DNA from: Lachnoclostridium sp. UBA903
Lineage (GTDB): Bacteria; Bacillota; Clostridia; Lachnospirales; Lachnospiraceae
Reading direction: 5' to 3'
DNA length: 64,000 nt
Assembly (NCBI GenBank): GCA_002294045.1
Contig: DBEP01000066.1
Location: 9,079-73,078 of the forward strand
In this document: piece by piece, positions 1 through 8,726 of the stretch
How the letters are laid out: each line of letters starts with the position of its first letter
Numbering within the stretch: position 1 is the stretch's first letter
Notes under the pieces: generated by a model
What the model was told of the DNA's origin: nothing
Database searches by the model: none
Seen by the model: the letters and a program-made list of their open reading frames with translations, nothing else
Program-made: the position numbers and the translations under genes

Positions 1-973
1 CAGCCAGCTTAGGATTACTAAAATTACTGATGAGTTGTGTTAAATAATCCATTACTCCCACCTGCTGCATTACTCCAACATACGTTACAATTCCGGTTAC
101 CATGAAAATAATACTCCAAGGCATGCTTTTGATAATTTCACCCTGACGTTTTGGCTGCATAAAAGCCAGCAAAAGTCCCAGCGTCATTGCTGCAAACCCC
201 ATGTTCATTTCAAATACAATACCCATTACTACAAGAGCAACTAAGGCTATCAGAGATATGACACGATATGGAGTCAGCTCTATTTTACTATTCAGGATTG
301 CTATTACTTCGTTTTCTTTGCCATCTTCAGTCTTTAGCAAATTTTTCATGTTTTTACTTCCTAAATATTTAACTCCTCCAAAAACAATAAATGAAATAAG
401 TGCCAGGCCAAAGGAAAATGCCACGGTACAAAGCCACATAGCCACTGAGTTTGACGGCAGTGCATATTCATCAAGTACACCTTTTACCACCAGACCCATT
501 ATATTAAGCGGAGAAAAGATACCGCCTGTCATACCAAAGGCAACCATCAAAGACATCATAAGCTGGCTCATACCGCAAGCATTGGCAAGCTGCAATGCAA
601 TAGGGGTCACTATGATGATTGCTGCTGTTCCTTGTGTACCAATGCTGCAAAGAAGCCAGCTCATTAAGAACATAACCCAAGGAATAAGCCCTAAGTTTCC
701 CCGCACCATACGCAGTCCTGCCACTGTAATAGTATCGATAGTACCGTTATCTTTCAGTGTATTAAAGAAATAGGTTACACCAGACAATATAATAAATAAT
801 TCCACTGGAAAACTGCTGAAGACTTCCTTGGGAGTAAGCCCGCATATTATTGTGCCCACAACAAAAGCGGCAACGAATCCCATAACCCCAATATTTATAG
901 GGCGAACAGCACCTACAACAAACATCACAAATAGTACACCTATCGCGACAATGGCAAGAATCTCAATACCCAT
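1..973 (-). CDS. SLC13/MatC-like carboxylate permease, 3' end outside the window
   Basis: The minus-strand frame is open from ATG 973 to the window edge (324 codons, C-terminus missing). AGGAGG at 979-986 sets the start. The product is very hydrophobic, beginning MGIEILAIVAIGVLF, with repeated membrane segments and the pattern of the MatC N-terminal/SLC13-like ion-transporter family. Such proteins move dicarboxylates or sugar acids across the cytoplasmic membrane. It lies 212 bp after otnC on the same strand, so I infer it imports the acid degraded by OtnK/OtnC. The substrate cannot be read from sequence. The plus-strand frame at 201-773 is a shadow of this gene. Confidence 0.8.
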   Translation of the reverse strand, partial: MGIEILAIVAIGVLFVMFVVGAVRPINIGVMGFVAAFVVGTIICGLTPKEVFSSFPVELFIILSGVTYFFNTLKDNGTIDTITVAGLRMVRGNLGLIPWVMFLMSWLLCSIGTQGTAAIIIVTPIALQLANACGMSQLMMSLMVAFGMTGGIFSPLNIMGLVVKGVLDEYALPSNSVAMWLCTVAFSFGLALISFIVFGGVKYLGSKNMKNLLKTEDGKENEVIAILNSKIELTPYRVISLIALVALVVMGIVFEMNMGFAAMTLGLLLAFMQPKRQGEIIKSMPWSIIFMVTGIVTYVGVMQQVGVMDYLTQLISNFSNPKLA

Positions 974-1185
974 AATTTCTCCTCCTACTACAATAATTTT
1001 ATAGGTTATGGTACATGACAAACCAGCCATGTCCATATTCCTTCTTTTTTGTTAAAAACAGTGTAAATTGAACGCTATCCTTCTATTTCTCTGTAAAATG
1101 TAATACCCCAAAAATAATACTAATATAACAGTTCTGCGCCTTCACAGTTACCGCCTGGCAGAATAATGTTTCTGAATAGTTACAA

Positions 1186-1779
1186 TTAATATATTTTATT
1201 AATATTACTATCACGCAGTAACCACGCATTGCAAGCGGCTTCTTCTATCTCTTCCATATCATAAAATGCATCTATGATGTTAGAAGCTGCAACAACCGGT
1301 CCATGGTTTGCCAATAAATAGGCTCGGGATGCATCTAACTTTTCTTCAAATGCATGAAACAGCTCTTGACTTCCCGGCTTAGCGTATGGTACATAGGTAA
1401 TCTCTCCGACACGCATTTTTAAATAAGGTGTATGTGAAGGAATTATATCAGAGCCTGGCACTAAACAAGACCACAATGTTGCATAAGTACTATGAGTATG
1501 TAAAACCGCCTGAGTACCTTTATCATGTAAATACAACATGTGGTGCAATGGAAACTCCTTACTTGGAGACGGTCCCCCCAGGTGCTTCCCTTCCATATCA
1601 AGAACAGCAAAGTTATCCTCGCTCAAACGTCCAAAGCAGCTCCCGCTAGCACTAATATATATAGTATTTTCATGCCTGAAGCTAAGATTAGCTGCAGCGC
1701 CGCTTATCTTTCCACGCGAAAATAAACTTTCTGCAACCCAGATTGCATCGGCAATCTTTTCAATGCAAATATTACTCAT
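1186..1779 (-). CDS. otnC: 3-oxo-tetronate 4-phosphate decarboxylase (class II aldolase/adducin family)
   Basis: A 197-residue class II aldolase/adducin-fold protein. The zinc-site pattern is visible as HTHS (about residues 94-97) and a later NHGPV motif (about 157-161), with the acidic residue typical of the family before the first pair. In the OtnK/OtnC pathway this enzyme decarboxylates 3-oxo-tetronate 4-phosphate to dihydroxyacetone phosphate. The start lies one base after the otnK stop, and its ribosome site AAGGA is inside the otnK end, so the two are translationally coupled. L-fuculose-phosphate aldolases look alike, but the otnK partner decides the call. Confidence 0.85.
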   Translation of the reverse strand: MSNICIEKIADAIWVAESLFSRGKISGAAANLSFRHENTIYISASGSCFGRLSEDNFAVLDMEGKHLGGPSPSKEFPLHHMLYLHDKGTQAVLHTHSTYATLWSCLVPGSDIIPSHTPYLKMRVGEITYVPYAKPGSQELFHAFEEKLDASRAYLLANHGPVVAASNIIDAFYDMEEIEEAACNAWLLRDSNINKIY

Positions 1780-1780
1780 G

Positions 1781-3046
1781 TTATTTTCCTTTCTTCATAA
1801 GGTATACACCTTTGTTAAGAAATCCGGCATCTCCAAAATTTCCGCTCTTAAGTGCTATTTGTACTCCCGGCATGCCTGTCGGGTATAATATGGGGACGCC
1901 CGGAGCAATCGAAGGACCGATTTCGAAAGATTTAACACTCAATCTTTGAATGACGGCTCCTGAGGTTTCTCCTCCTGCAACTATTAAGTTTTTTATTCCA
2001 TGTTCTATGGCACGCTTTCCTAATTCAGCAACCGCATTCTCCAAAACAGCAGAGATTTTCTCCTGTTCAATGTCCGTATGCAACTCGTTCTCATTATAAC
2101 TATGAACAAGCAGGTCACCTTTCTGTGTAAGGATTTCCTTCCAAACCTCCTCTAAGGTTTGTTCTCCTGTCAAAAGCTTTTGAGCAGATAAATAAATAGC
2201 ATCATTATCACTACTTATATAATTGCGTATTTGTTCTTTGGTTGCTTCCGAACAACTTCCGGAAAGAATAAGAACTCTGGAATCACTTGGTAAAGTGCGC
2301 CTAATACTAATCCCTTTATCAGGATTATGCTTTGACATTACCCGGTACAGGTGCGGCGGCAGTGCTGAACCTCCGCTTGCTAAAACCATATCCTGAAAAA
2401 CTTCTGCAATCTCCATTCCTTGTTCATCATCGATGTAGTCAGGAACCAGATAAAAGTGAATATTGGCACCTTCCCATTCTTTAATTTTTTTATGTAGTTT
2501 CTTTTCATCTGCAAGCAGCCCTTCTTCTATTACATAGCTCGGATATGAACTTTGGGGCTTCATTAAAGCTGGGATAAAACTATCCCACATAGGGTTAACA
2601 GGATGATTTTTCATAGGACTCTCACCTAATGGAACTCCTGACACATATAAAATCCCATTCTTCACTGTTCTATCATTAACTGGCAAGGACGGACATAAGA
2701 TCGTATACGGCAGCTGATACTTTTCCATCAATGAATCCAAAACAGGTCCAATGTTACCAGTTGGTGTTGAATCAAATGTAGAACAGTACTTGAAGTAAAG
2801 CATTCTGGGATTCTGATTTGACAACCAGGAAAAAGCTTCAAGACTTTGGCTCACCGCATCATGCGGCAAAATACTGCGTGTTTTAAGCGCTATTACAACA
2901 GCATCATAATCATCGGTAAGCATAATACTATTATCTGGCAAGCCGTTAATCAGTAAACATTTTGCGCCGGCCTCTTCTAAAAACGATGCCAGATCACTTG
3001 CTCCTGTAAAATCATCGGCAACGCATCCTATAAGAATTTTATGCAA
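1781..3046 (-). CDS. otnK: 3-oxo-tetronate kinase (four-carbon acid sugar kinase)
   Basis: 421 residues, the normal size of the DUF1537/four-carbon acid sugar kinase family. The N-terminal signature CVADDFTGASDLA and the C-terminal nucleotide-binding part (VAGGETSGAVI, EIGPSIAPGVP) are clear. It phosphorylates 3-oxo-tetronate before OtnC decarboxylates it. The start codon is TTG (3046-3044), with AAGGAG about 11 bases upstream; no better ATG exists, so initiation may be weak. First gene of the operon otnK-otnC-transporter, transcribed from the promoter at 3114-3142. The dehydrogenase and isomerase of the full pathway are not in the window and may lie beyond position 1. Confidence 0.88.
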   Translation of the reverse strand: MHKILIGCVADDFTGASDLASFLEEAGAKCLLINGLPDNSIMLTDDYDAVVIALKTRSILPHDAVSQSLEAFSWLSNQNPRMLYFKYCSTFDSTPTGNIGPVLDSLMEKYQLPYTILCPSLPVNDRTVKNGILYVSGVPLGESPMKNHPVNPMWDSFIPALMKPQSSYPSYVIEEGLLADEKKLHKKIKEWEGANIHFYLVPDYIDDEQGMEIAEVFQDMVLASGGSALPPHLYRVMSKHNPDKGISIRRTLPSDSRVLILSGSCSEATKEQIRNYISSDNDAIYLSAQKLLTGEQTLEEVWKEILTQKGDLLVHSYNENELHTDIEQEKISAVLENAVAELGKRAIEHGIKNLIVAGGETSGAVIQRLSVKSFEIGPSIAPGVPILYPTGMPGVQIALKSGNFGDAGFLNKGVYLMKKGK

Positions 3047-3081
3047 TTACGTATTCACTCCTTTCATCTTTTTTCTTTAAT

Positions 3082-3105
3082 ATACTTCAAGTATACTTGA
3101 AGTAT
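3082..3105. promoter_or_regulatory. Perfect 24-bp palindromic operator for the otn operon
   Basis: Arms ATACTTCAAGTA and TACTTGAAGTAT form an uninterrupted 24-bp perfect palindrome. It starts about where transcription from the promoter at 3114-3142 should begin, so a bound protein would block initiation. The divergent GntR gene makes its product the likely ligand; this is inference. Confidence 0.75.
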
Positions 3106-3113
3106 CTATAGCT

Positions 3114-3142
3114 ATACTATCATTTTGTGGTTATTTTGTAAA
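3114..3142 (-). promoter_or_regulatory. Sigma-A promoter of otnK operon
   Basis: On the minus strand TTTACA (3142-3137), a 17-bp spacer and TAGTAT (3119-3114). The palindromic operator follows within ten bases. Confidence 0.6.
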
Positions 3143-3261
3143 GTGATAATCTATTATTTTTATTTTATTTGTGCATATTATACAATTACATGAAGTGGAT
3201 TATATGCAAATTATATTATGAAGCTGAATAGAAAGACGAGATTATATTGTGAATTGACATT

Positions 3262-3284
3262 CAGATATACATAAAGTATATCTG
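3262..3284. promoter_or_regulatory. Inverted repeat upstream of the GntR gene (likely autoregulatory site)
   Basis: CAGATATAC and GTATATCTG are perfect 9-bp arms around a 5-bp spacer. The site ends two bases before an extended -10 (TGTTATAAT, 3287-3295) of the GntR gene, and a TTGACA lies at 3254-3259. The core GTATA also occurs in the otn operator, which suggests a shared regulator. Confidence 0.5.
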
Positions 3285-3342
3285 TGTGTTATAATGAATT
3301 ATAAAACTAAAACAAATCATACTTGAATATTGGGGAGATAAT

Positions 3343-3984
3343 ATGGCAAATTATAAACAATTAAAAGAAAAAGCATATGACTTGATTAAGCAGGAAATTT
3401 TATCAAACGGATTAGAATCCGGTCAATATTTGGAGGAAAAAATGCTTTGTGATAGGGTAGGCGCCAGTCGTACCCCTATTCGGGAAGCAATAAATATGCT
3501 GGAACAGGAGCATTTAGTTCAGACCATACCGGGCAAAGGTGTATTTGTTACAACATTATCGGTGCAAAGTATTAAAGAGCTTTTTCAAGTGCGGCGTATG
3601 TTAGAACCTCTTGCACTGCAAATGGCGTACGAAAATCTGAACATAGACATTCTTCTTTCATTTCGTGATAAATTTATGGCTGAAATAGAAAATAAAAATT
3701 ATTCTTTGCTGCATCAGCTGGACTACGAATTTCATAATTATATTAACGATAATTCGAGCAATGAGTATATGATACGTTTTTTACGTGTTCTTTCAGATAA
3801 TTTTCAAAGAGTGCGTACTCAACCTTTCTATGCCGAAAAAAGAACACTGGGCGGGGCACGAGAACATTTAACCCTTATTGATTTTATTATAGACAGAAAT
3901 ATTGAGGAAGCAAAAAATTTCTTAGTCGAACATATTGCTAACACGGAAAAATACTACTTTAAAAGTCTTTCCAATAATGGATAA
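3343..3984 (+). CDS. GntR-family regulator (FadR/FCD subfamily)
   Basis: 213 residues. The N-terminal winged helix (about 8-70) contains the GntR signature around RVGASRTPIREAINMLEQE. The C-terminal all-helical FCD ligand domain (about 80-205) supplies the metal/ligand residues D..H..N and two later histidines. The start at 3343 has GGGGAG about 8 bases upstream. It is divergent from otnK across 296 bp that hold two palindromes, so it probably represses or activates the otn operon in response to a pathway sugar acid and controls itself. Ligand unknown. Confidence 0.88.
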   Translation: MANYKQLKEKAYDLIKQEILSNGLESGQYLEEKMLCDRVGASRTPIREAINMLEQEHLVQTIPGKGVFVTTLSVQSIKELFQVRRMLEPLALQMAYENLNIDILLSFRDKFMAEIENKNYSLLHQLDYEFHNYINDNSSNEYMIRFLRVLSDNFQRVRTQPFYAEKRTLGGAREHLTLIDFIIDRNIEEAKNFLVEHIANTEKYYFKSLSNNG

Positions 3985-4670
3985 AATAGAAAATATATCT
4001 CTAACTGGGAATGTATCTGACCCCATCCTGGCGGTGGCTCGTCCATTTCTTAGTAATATCCATTGTTGCAAGATACAGCATTTTAGCAGGCTGTCATCGG
4101 TCGGAAATACGGTTTTGCTTTTGTAACCTTCCAGAGCCCTCAATAGTGTTCGTGGTATAAATTAGCCCTCGGACAGCTTCCGGATATTTGAAATAGGTAG
4201 AGAGATTAACCCAGTTGTCTTTCCATGACTTTGCCATTTTGGGGTGTTTTTCTCCCCATTTACCATCAAATAGCTCCAACTCGCTTAAGGCGATGTTTCT
4301 GTAGGGGCAGTATAAACACGTTTTAAATCAGCCACGAGCGTTTATATTCTTGTAGGATACAAAACTTTGTACTTTCATTTTCTCCTACATACATACCCAG
4401 GACATCTTTACCTCCGCTCAAATCAATTCCGATGGTGATATAGTCGGTCTTTTTTATAATACATCCTTCACTTCTAACGTGAAAATGTATGGCATCCATA
4501 AATACTACAGCATATATAGCTTTCGATGTCATACCTTTTGCATATATGGAGATGTTTTTCCCTCCATAACCTGACTGATTTGGGTTCAAAATCCCCGCTC
4601 CTGTCACGGGAAAATCCAATTCCATGTCTCCATAACTAGTGTCTGCCATATTGGCAATATAAGATTCATG
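3985..4670 (-). pseudogene. IS256/mutator-family transposase remnant
   Basis: Three minus-strand segments in different frames match successive parts of IS256-type transposases. 4323-4670 has MADTSYGDMELDFP and VVFMDAIHFHVRSEG with the catalytic aspartate. 4094-4279 has KAMSKSWKDNW-like and LIYTTNTIEG text. 3985-4143 has FPTDDSLLK and the C-terminal end. About 70 residues before VVFMDAIHF and the whole N-terminal third are missing, and at least two frameshifts separate the pieces. It cannot make a working transposase. It touches the end of the GntR gene and marks the edge of the accessory region. Confidence 0.85.
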
Positions 4671-4678
4671 AAAACTAC

Positions 4679-4966
4679 TTATAAGCTTTTTTCATGTATA
4701 AATTTAGGCCATTGATTGTAACCGATACTCGGATTGCTTGAATTATAATACTTTATGTATTCTACTTCTTTACAACTTACTTCTTTATCTATAGCAGTTT
4801 CTGACTCTCATAATATTTTTTTCCTAATTGCAAAATCTCTTCTTTATTCCCTTGTAACGTCTTTCTCTATTAGTTTACTATTGGCACTATCATAATAGTT
4901 AATACTGTCAGTTAAATCTTTACCCATATAAATATTTTCGTTTGGATAAGTAATTTTATAAATAAC
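4679..4966 (-). pseudogene. Decayed GIY-YIG nuclease-like gene
   Basis: Read on the minus strand from 4966, VIYKITYPNENIYMGKD gives a GIY-YIG-type start (the second motif is YMG instead of YIG). A frameshift after DVTRE and an in-frame TGA after KKIL (where related proteins usually have tryptophan) break the gene. It resumes as ESETAIDKEV and ends at GYNQWPKF...stop. No start codon is in frame. Both lesions are visible directly; the family call rests on the motif and the overall text. Confidence 0.65.
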
Positions 4967-5012
4967 TTTAATGATTCATTTACCTCCCTATTTCAATACC
5001 TTTAAATTTCTG

Positions 5013-5636
5013 TTATATTTCGATTATTTCAGGAAGTCCGTACAATTTATGTGAGCAAACATTTTTTACTTCAATTGGTATTTCATAATTATATCGTCCT
5101 CTTAAAGCCATTCCACCATCAATTAAATCATGCCATGGCTTTTTTGAACTATATGCATTTATCAATAAAGCTGCTTCAATTCTTTCTCTTTTTCTTCTGT
5201 CAGTAATTTCACTAATGAATAATCTATAAGAAATAAGTTCTTTTTCAGCAAATTCTAATATGACATCTTTATTCTCTAAAAAAGTATCTTGATGCTCTTT
5301 TGCATATTGCCAGCCATGCCATAATTCTTTTCTTAATCCAGTTTTTGCAGATTCGACATCTAGCAAAGTATAGTTTCCCTTCTTATATTCACGTGTATGT
5401 TGATCAAGTCTTCTTTTCATGGAGTTTGTTACACCAACTGAGCGCAAAATATAACCATCTAAATACTCGAATGTAAAAAGATAAACTCCTGCAATATCTG
5501 GGATAGGTTTGGATTCATTAATTTGCTCATACCCAATCCAAGAAAATGGTCCTTGCCATATTAAATCTTCTGTTTTAATCATAGAAGCATCTCTTACTCT
5601 ATTAAAACTCCAAAATTTTGGTAGTACATTTTTCAT
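5013..5636 (-). CDS. GIY-YIG-like protein of unknown role
   Basis: 207 residues. About residues 45-80 read IAGVYLFTFEYLDGYILRSVGVT and then R-rich NSMKRRLDQH, resembling a GIY-YIG fold core with poor catalytic motifs (GVYLF for GIY; RSVGVT for YIG-x-T). The rest is alpha-helical and charged with no recognised domain. It stands beside a second, decayed GIY-YIG-type gene of different sequence. It ends before the remnant at 4966 and starts 215 bp from displaced tail A. It may be a nuclease, a nicking enzyme or a non-catalytic relative. Confidence 0.5.
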   Translation of the reverse strand: MKNVLPKFWSFNRVRDASMIKTEDLIWQGPFSWIGYEQINESKPIPDIAGVYLFTFEYLDGYILRSVGVTNSMKRRLDQHTREYKKGNYTLLDVESAKTGLRKELWHGWQYAKEHQDTFLENKDVILEFAEKELISYRLFISEITDRRKRERIEAALLINAYSSKKPWHDLIDGGMALRGRYNYEIPIEVKNVCSHKLYGLPEIIEI

Positions 5637-5850
5637 ATTCTTTCACATCCCCTTATGTAATGACGGGTAATAATTATCTACATTTATTCTATCTCCACAA
5701 CCCTACGGATGTTATCTATCCTATCTACTCAACCTTACTTCATTTTTCGGTTCTTTTTCTATCCTTAGATATGTTTCCGCAACACAAAAACATACTTTCG
5801 ATTAAGTAGTCGATTTAGATATAATTCGTCAAACCCGGTAATATCAAGGC

Positions 5851-5945
5851 TTACGTCCTCGACATCAATACTACGCACTCAACGTGCCATGAGGAGATAA
5901 AAAAATGACCGTTGAACCTAGTGGTCCCTTGGTGGCCGGATCATC
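5851..5945 (-). repeat. Insertion scar A: element end joined to a displaced rlmD-type tail
   Basis: On the minus strand the element-end sequence (5945 to about 5887; CCAAGGGACC, TTATCTCCTCA) runs in frame into SWHVECVVLMSRT and stop TAA at 5851. HVECVVLMSR is the C-terminal motif of RlmD/TrmA-type methyltransferases. The proposed recombination core is CACGTTGAG (5878-5886). A second stretch, MGLSLNINTDAGLELLEKE, is readable upstream (6070-6015) but is not recognised. Nothing else was seen in 5637-6102. Confidence 0.65.
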
Positions 5946-6102
5946 TTTTCGCCCCCTTCTTTTTAACACTATTTCTACATGGGATAAACCTGATTTTATA
6001 AGGAATACACTAGAACCATCTATTCCTTTTCTAGCAATTCAAGTCCGGCATCAGTATTGATGTTGAGTGATAATCCCATATTGCACACTCCCCTGCTAAT
6101 CA

Positions 6103-7119
6103 TTACAGTCGACAGTAATTTTTGTGTTTTGTAACCTTATTCAATAATTCCTTATAATAGCCTTCATCAAATTTATTGGTATCAGTCCATTTTTTAGTAA
6201 GAAAATGACTATTCTGATTTTTTACAAATTCCTGTAACCTTCTACTTTTTATAAAGCCATCAAAATTACCAAACGAACGCAACCAATAAAATGTATTTGG
6301 AAATAAATAAGCTCTTCCTAAATCACAGTTTTCATGGATTTCTGCAGTTACATGAGGTGTAAGCTCTATATTGCTACCGACAATATCATAAAACTTTTCA
6401 ATATCTAATAGTAGCAAATCTAACCTGTCATTGTACCTTGCATGTCGCATTTGATTGATACTCATTGCATATGCAGGCCAGACAAGACAATCAAACATAT
6501 CTTTTCTAATGAGTTTATAATCAGATACAATATCTTTGCTAAATTCTTTTATTCTGTTCAAACTACACAGTCCATCTTGTGCTAATTTAATGGTTAGCCC
6601 ATCAACAACGCATTCGTAAAATGACGACTTATCAGGGTCCTGATATTTGTCATCTTCTTTCTCTCTAAGATTATAGATATTATTATCAACTGTTTCATCG
6701 TACTTATGTTTAGCAATATTAAATTGCATGATTCTTCGTATATCTTTTGCCGCCAATTGCAGCATCTTCTTATCAGCAGGACAAAGAGGCAATTTCAATA
6801 TTTCATCCACTGTACGCCACCGAATATCATTATGTTCTATACAAGCAGGCACGCCATCAATGAGTTTGCAAATATAAAAATGAATATTGACAGTAATGTC
6901 CGGATATTCATATTCAACTTCTTGGATAAGCTGTTGTGTTTCAATTGTTACATCTAATTCCTCGCGACATTCACGTACAAGGCATTCTTCGGGTGATTCG
7001 CCGGCCTCAATCTTACCACCTGGGAACTCCCATAAAAGCTCACATTGCTTACCTTTGGGCCTTTGGCAGATAAGCAACTTACCATCTCTTTGAATTATTG
7101 CTGCAGTTACTTGAATCAT
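6103..7119 (-). CDS. NUDIX hydrolase fused to a DUF6994-like domain
   Basis: 338 residues in two parts. Residues 1-130 are a MutT-like NUDIX domain with the complete box G-x5-E-x7-REcrEELDV (about 34-56), similar to 8-oxo-dGTP diphosphatases. Residues 150-330 carry the aromatic tail text LFPNTFYWLRSFGNFDGFI, which I associate with DUF6994. The start has GAGG 12 bases upstream and lies 11 bp after the stop of the neighbour at 7131, so both are co-transcribed. A defence or nucleotide-sanitising role is possible but only inferred from context and from the lone fusion. Confidence 0.7.
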   Translation of the reverse strand: MIQVTAAIIQRDGKLLICQRPKGKQCELLWEFPGGKIEAGESPEECLVRECREELDVTIETQQLIQEVEYEYPDITVNIHFYICKLIDGVPACIEHNDIRWRTVDEILKLPLCPADKKMLQLAAKDIRRIMQFNIAKHKYDETVDNNIYNLREKEDDKYQDPDKSSFYECVVDGLTIKLAQDGLCSLNRIKEFSKDIVSDYKLIRKDMFDCLVWPAYAMSINQMRHARYNDRLDLLLLDIEKFYDIVGSNIELTPHVTAEIHENCDLGRAYLFPNTFYWLRSFGNFDGFIKSRRLQEFVKNQNSHFLTKKWTDTNKFDEGYYKELLNKVTKHKNYCRL

Positions 7120-7130
7120 AATTATGTACC

Positions 7131-7883
7131 TCAGTTTGCTTTTCTTAACCTAAACTTATATTCTTTTCTTATATTGCCGGTTTCATCCTTATCATCTTCA
7201 TAAGTGTATTCAACAAGCTCAAATATACCTTGGTAGTAATACTCTTGAGGTGAGAACTTAACAAACAGGTGAATATCTTTTCCTTCATCTGCAGCATTTA
7301 CTATGGCTGTATTGCCGGATGACATTGTTTGGTCACCGATTTTTCCTTCGCCAGAATAAATATACTCACCATCTGGGGTCCAGTGGTCATGATAAACAAA
7401 GCCTGTCTTTTTCTTATCAACAGAAGATATAAGAACTACTGTTGACGGTGTTTTATTAATGCCTCTACCAAAGCCGGAAATCCTAATACCAAACTGCTCT
7501 TCAACCTGCTGATAAGTTAAAATTGGCTGTCTTGCTAAATACTCAACATTATAATCAGCACCAAAACCACCCTCGATATTTCTCGTTTTTTTCGCTGGAG
7601 AAGCAGACTGTCTTTCAACAGCTCGTCTTTCTTCCTCAGCTTTACGGTCAGCAAGCTCTGCTTGATGTCTTTCTTCCTCTACACGCCTTGCAACAACTAT
7701 GTCATTTAGTATCGTTTCCTGTATGGCTGAATCCTCAGCTTTAATAAACTTCTCAAAAGCATCTGGATATGCAAATTTGCTACTCTTTGCAGCAAATTGA
7801 ACAACGACATATTTATCGTCTACCTCAGTGACAGTGCCTACTCCGAACACAGCATGTTTTACTCTTATATTCAACAAGTCCAT
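7131..7883 (-). CDS. Tudor-like + SRA-like (ScoMcrA-type) protein, hypothetical
   Basis: 250 residues. The first 45 resemble the small beta-barrel at the end of UvrD/PcrA helicases (VKHAVFGVGTVTEVDDKYVVVQF). A charged coiled coil follows (about 65-95). The C-terminal half (about 120-248) reads GFGRGINKTPSTVVLISS, YSGEGKIGDQTMSSGN and IHLFVKFSPQEYYYQG, like SRA-type modified-base readers fused to McrA-like nucleases, but no nuclease domain is present. It is the first gene of a two-gene unit with the NUDIX-DUF6994 protein. Reading of modified DNA is a family-based guess. Confidence 0.5.
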   Translation of the reverse strand: MDLLNIRVKHAVFGVGTVTEVDDKYVVVQFAAKSSKFAYPDAFEKFIKAEDSAIQETILNDIVVARRVEEERHQAELADRKAEEERRAVERQSASPAKKTRNIEGGFGADYNVEYLARQPILTYQQVEEQFGIRISGFGRGINKTPSTVVLISSVDKKKTGFVYHDHWTPDGEYIYSGEGKIGDQTMSSGNTAIVNAADEGKDIHLFVKFSPQEYYYQGIFELVEYTYEDDKDETGNIRKEYKFRLRKAN

Positions 7884-8232
7884 ATTTTCTCAACTCCTCG
7901 CTTATTACAATAAATTCGTATCTATAATAATCTTTCTATATAACTTAAATACATTTTTTCGGTCAAACTGCAAAAGCATCGGCTTTTGGCTGTCAAGGCT
8001 CCGATTAAAAGAAATTCATGGTTTACATCTTTGGCTTGCTCCCACACACATGAAAAACCCAAAAACATCTATCCGGTCCTATTGCAAAAGCCTGTTTTCA
8101 ATCCCATCTTCTCGCCAACGAAATCCGGTCCAATAGACTTATTCGCATGCACGGATAAAATCACGTTTTGAGTGCACAGTTTGGAAATCCCCAAATCACA
8201 GAAATGACTTATTTACTGGATTTTCTGCACAT
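7884..8232. other. Non-coding stretch, no feature recognised
   Basis: Apart from the upstream region of the 7883 gene I see only broken frames here. A minus-strand stretch (NKSIGPDFVGEKMG..., interrupted by TAG) is open but resembles nothing I know. Confidence 0.4.
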
Positions 8233-8335
8233 TCACTCTTTCACTCTCGACATTAATACTACGCACTCCACATGCCTTGAAGAGATAAAAAAGATGACCA
8301 TTGGGCCTAATACTCCCTTGGCGTCGGATAAGACT
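8233..8335 (-). repeat. Insertion scar B: element end joined to a displaced rlmD-type tail
   Basis: The minus strand reads ...GVLGPMVIFFISSRHVEC then VVLMSRVKE and stop TGA at 8233. The element-end segment (about 8275-8335) shares CGCCAAGGG, TTTTTTATCTC and CAAGG with the other scars, and the tail DNA after HVE is nearly identical to scar A. The core is CATGTGGAG (8266-8274). It begins right after the stop of the gene at 8358. Confidence 0.68.
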
Positions 8336-8357
8336 TTTAAAAATCTTATGCTTGCGA

Positions 8358-8669
8358 TTACTTCATAAACACAATGAAAGCATCTTCCAATCTATCAAGA
8401 TGTCTTTTTAGGTATGAGATATATTCTTCATCATAACCATATTCATAATATATTTTTTCATCCATTTTCTGGTATTCTCTCAATCCATTTTTCATCATGA
8501 CATAATCTTTTTCAAGGTATTCCTCTTTTGTATTGCAAAGGACTTCCAATGAGTCTGTCACAGAATCACTACAACCATAATGATCGTACCCATTGTTGCC
8601 AACAATATCATGCAGAACCCGCTTTCTAATATCCCATACTTCAGAATTATCTTTCATATGTCTAACCAA
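8358..8669 (-). CDS. Hypothetical protein, 103 residues
   Basis: Unrecognised. A tyrosine-, aspartate- and lysine-rich, probably all-helical protein (text VWDIRKRVLHDIVGNNGYDH and YLKRHLDRLEDAF). No signal peptide or membrane segment. It lies 57 bp after the helicase gene on the same strand and directly abuts scar B, so it would be the last gene of its cassette. Start chosen at the first ATG; the second (residue 5) is equally possible. Confidence 0.45.
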   Translation of the reverse strand: MVRHMKDNSEVWDIRKRVLHDIVGNNGYDHYGCSDSVTDSLEVLCNTKEEYLEKDYVMMKNGLREYQKMDEKIYYEYGYDEEYISYLKRHLDRLEDAFIVFMK

Positions 8670-8726
8670 TACTGCTCATACCCGATATGAAATATGAAAA
8701 CATAAGTACCTACTTTTTCAATTCAA

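Noticed and set aside
201..773. Plus-strand open frame of 190 codons
   Set aside because: It is opposite the membrane transporter frame, which has family signature, start and ribosome site.
1131..1163. Hairpin TTCTGC...GCAGAA between otnC and the transporter gene
   Set aside because: Only six pairs and no T run; not strong enough to call a terminator or riboswitch.
5881..5945. Plus-strand reading of the scars as ribosome site + ATG + micropeptide (GAGGAGATAAAAAAATG, MTVEPSGPLV; similar at 8281, 44080, 53096)
   Set aside because: Attractive because AGGAG and ATG recur, but the plus frames differ in length and stop at once in several copies (MPV stop at 53107), whereas the minus-strand HVE tails explain all copies including their stops and terminators.
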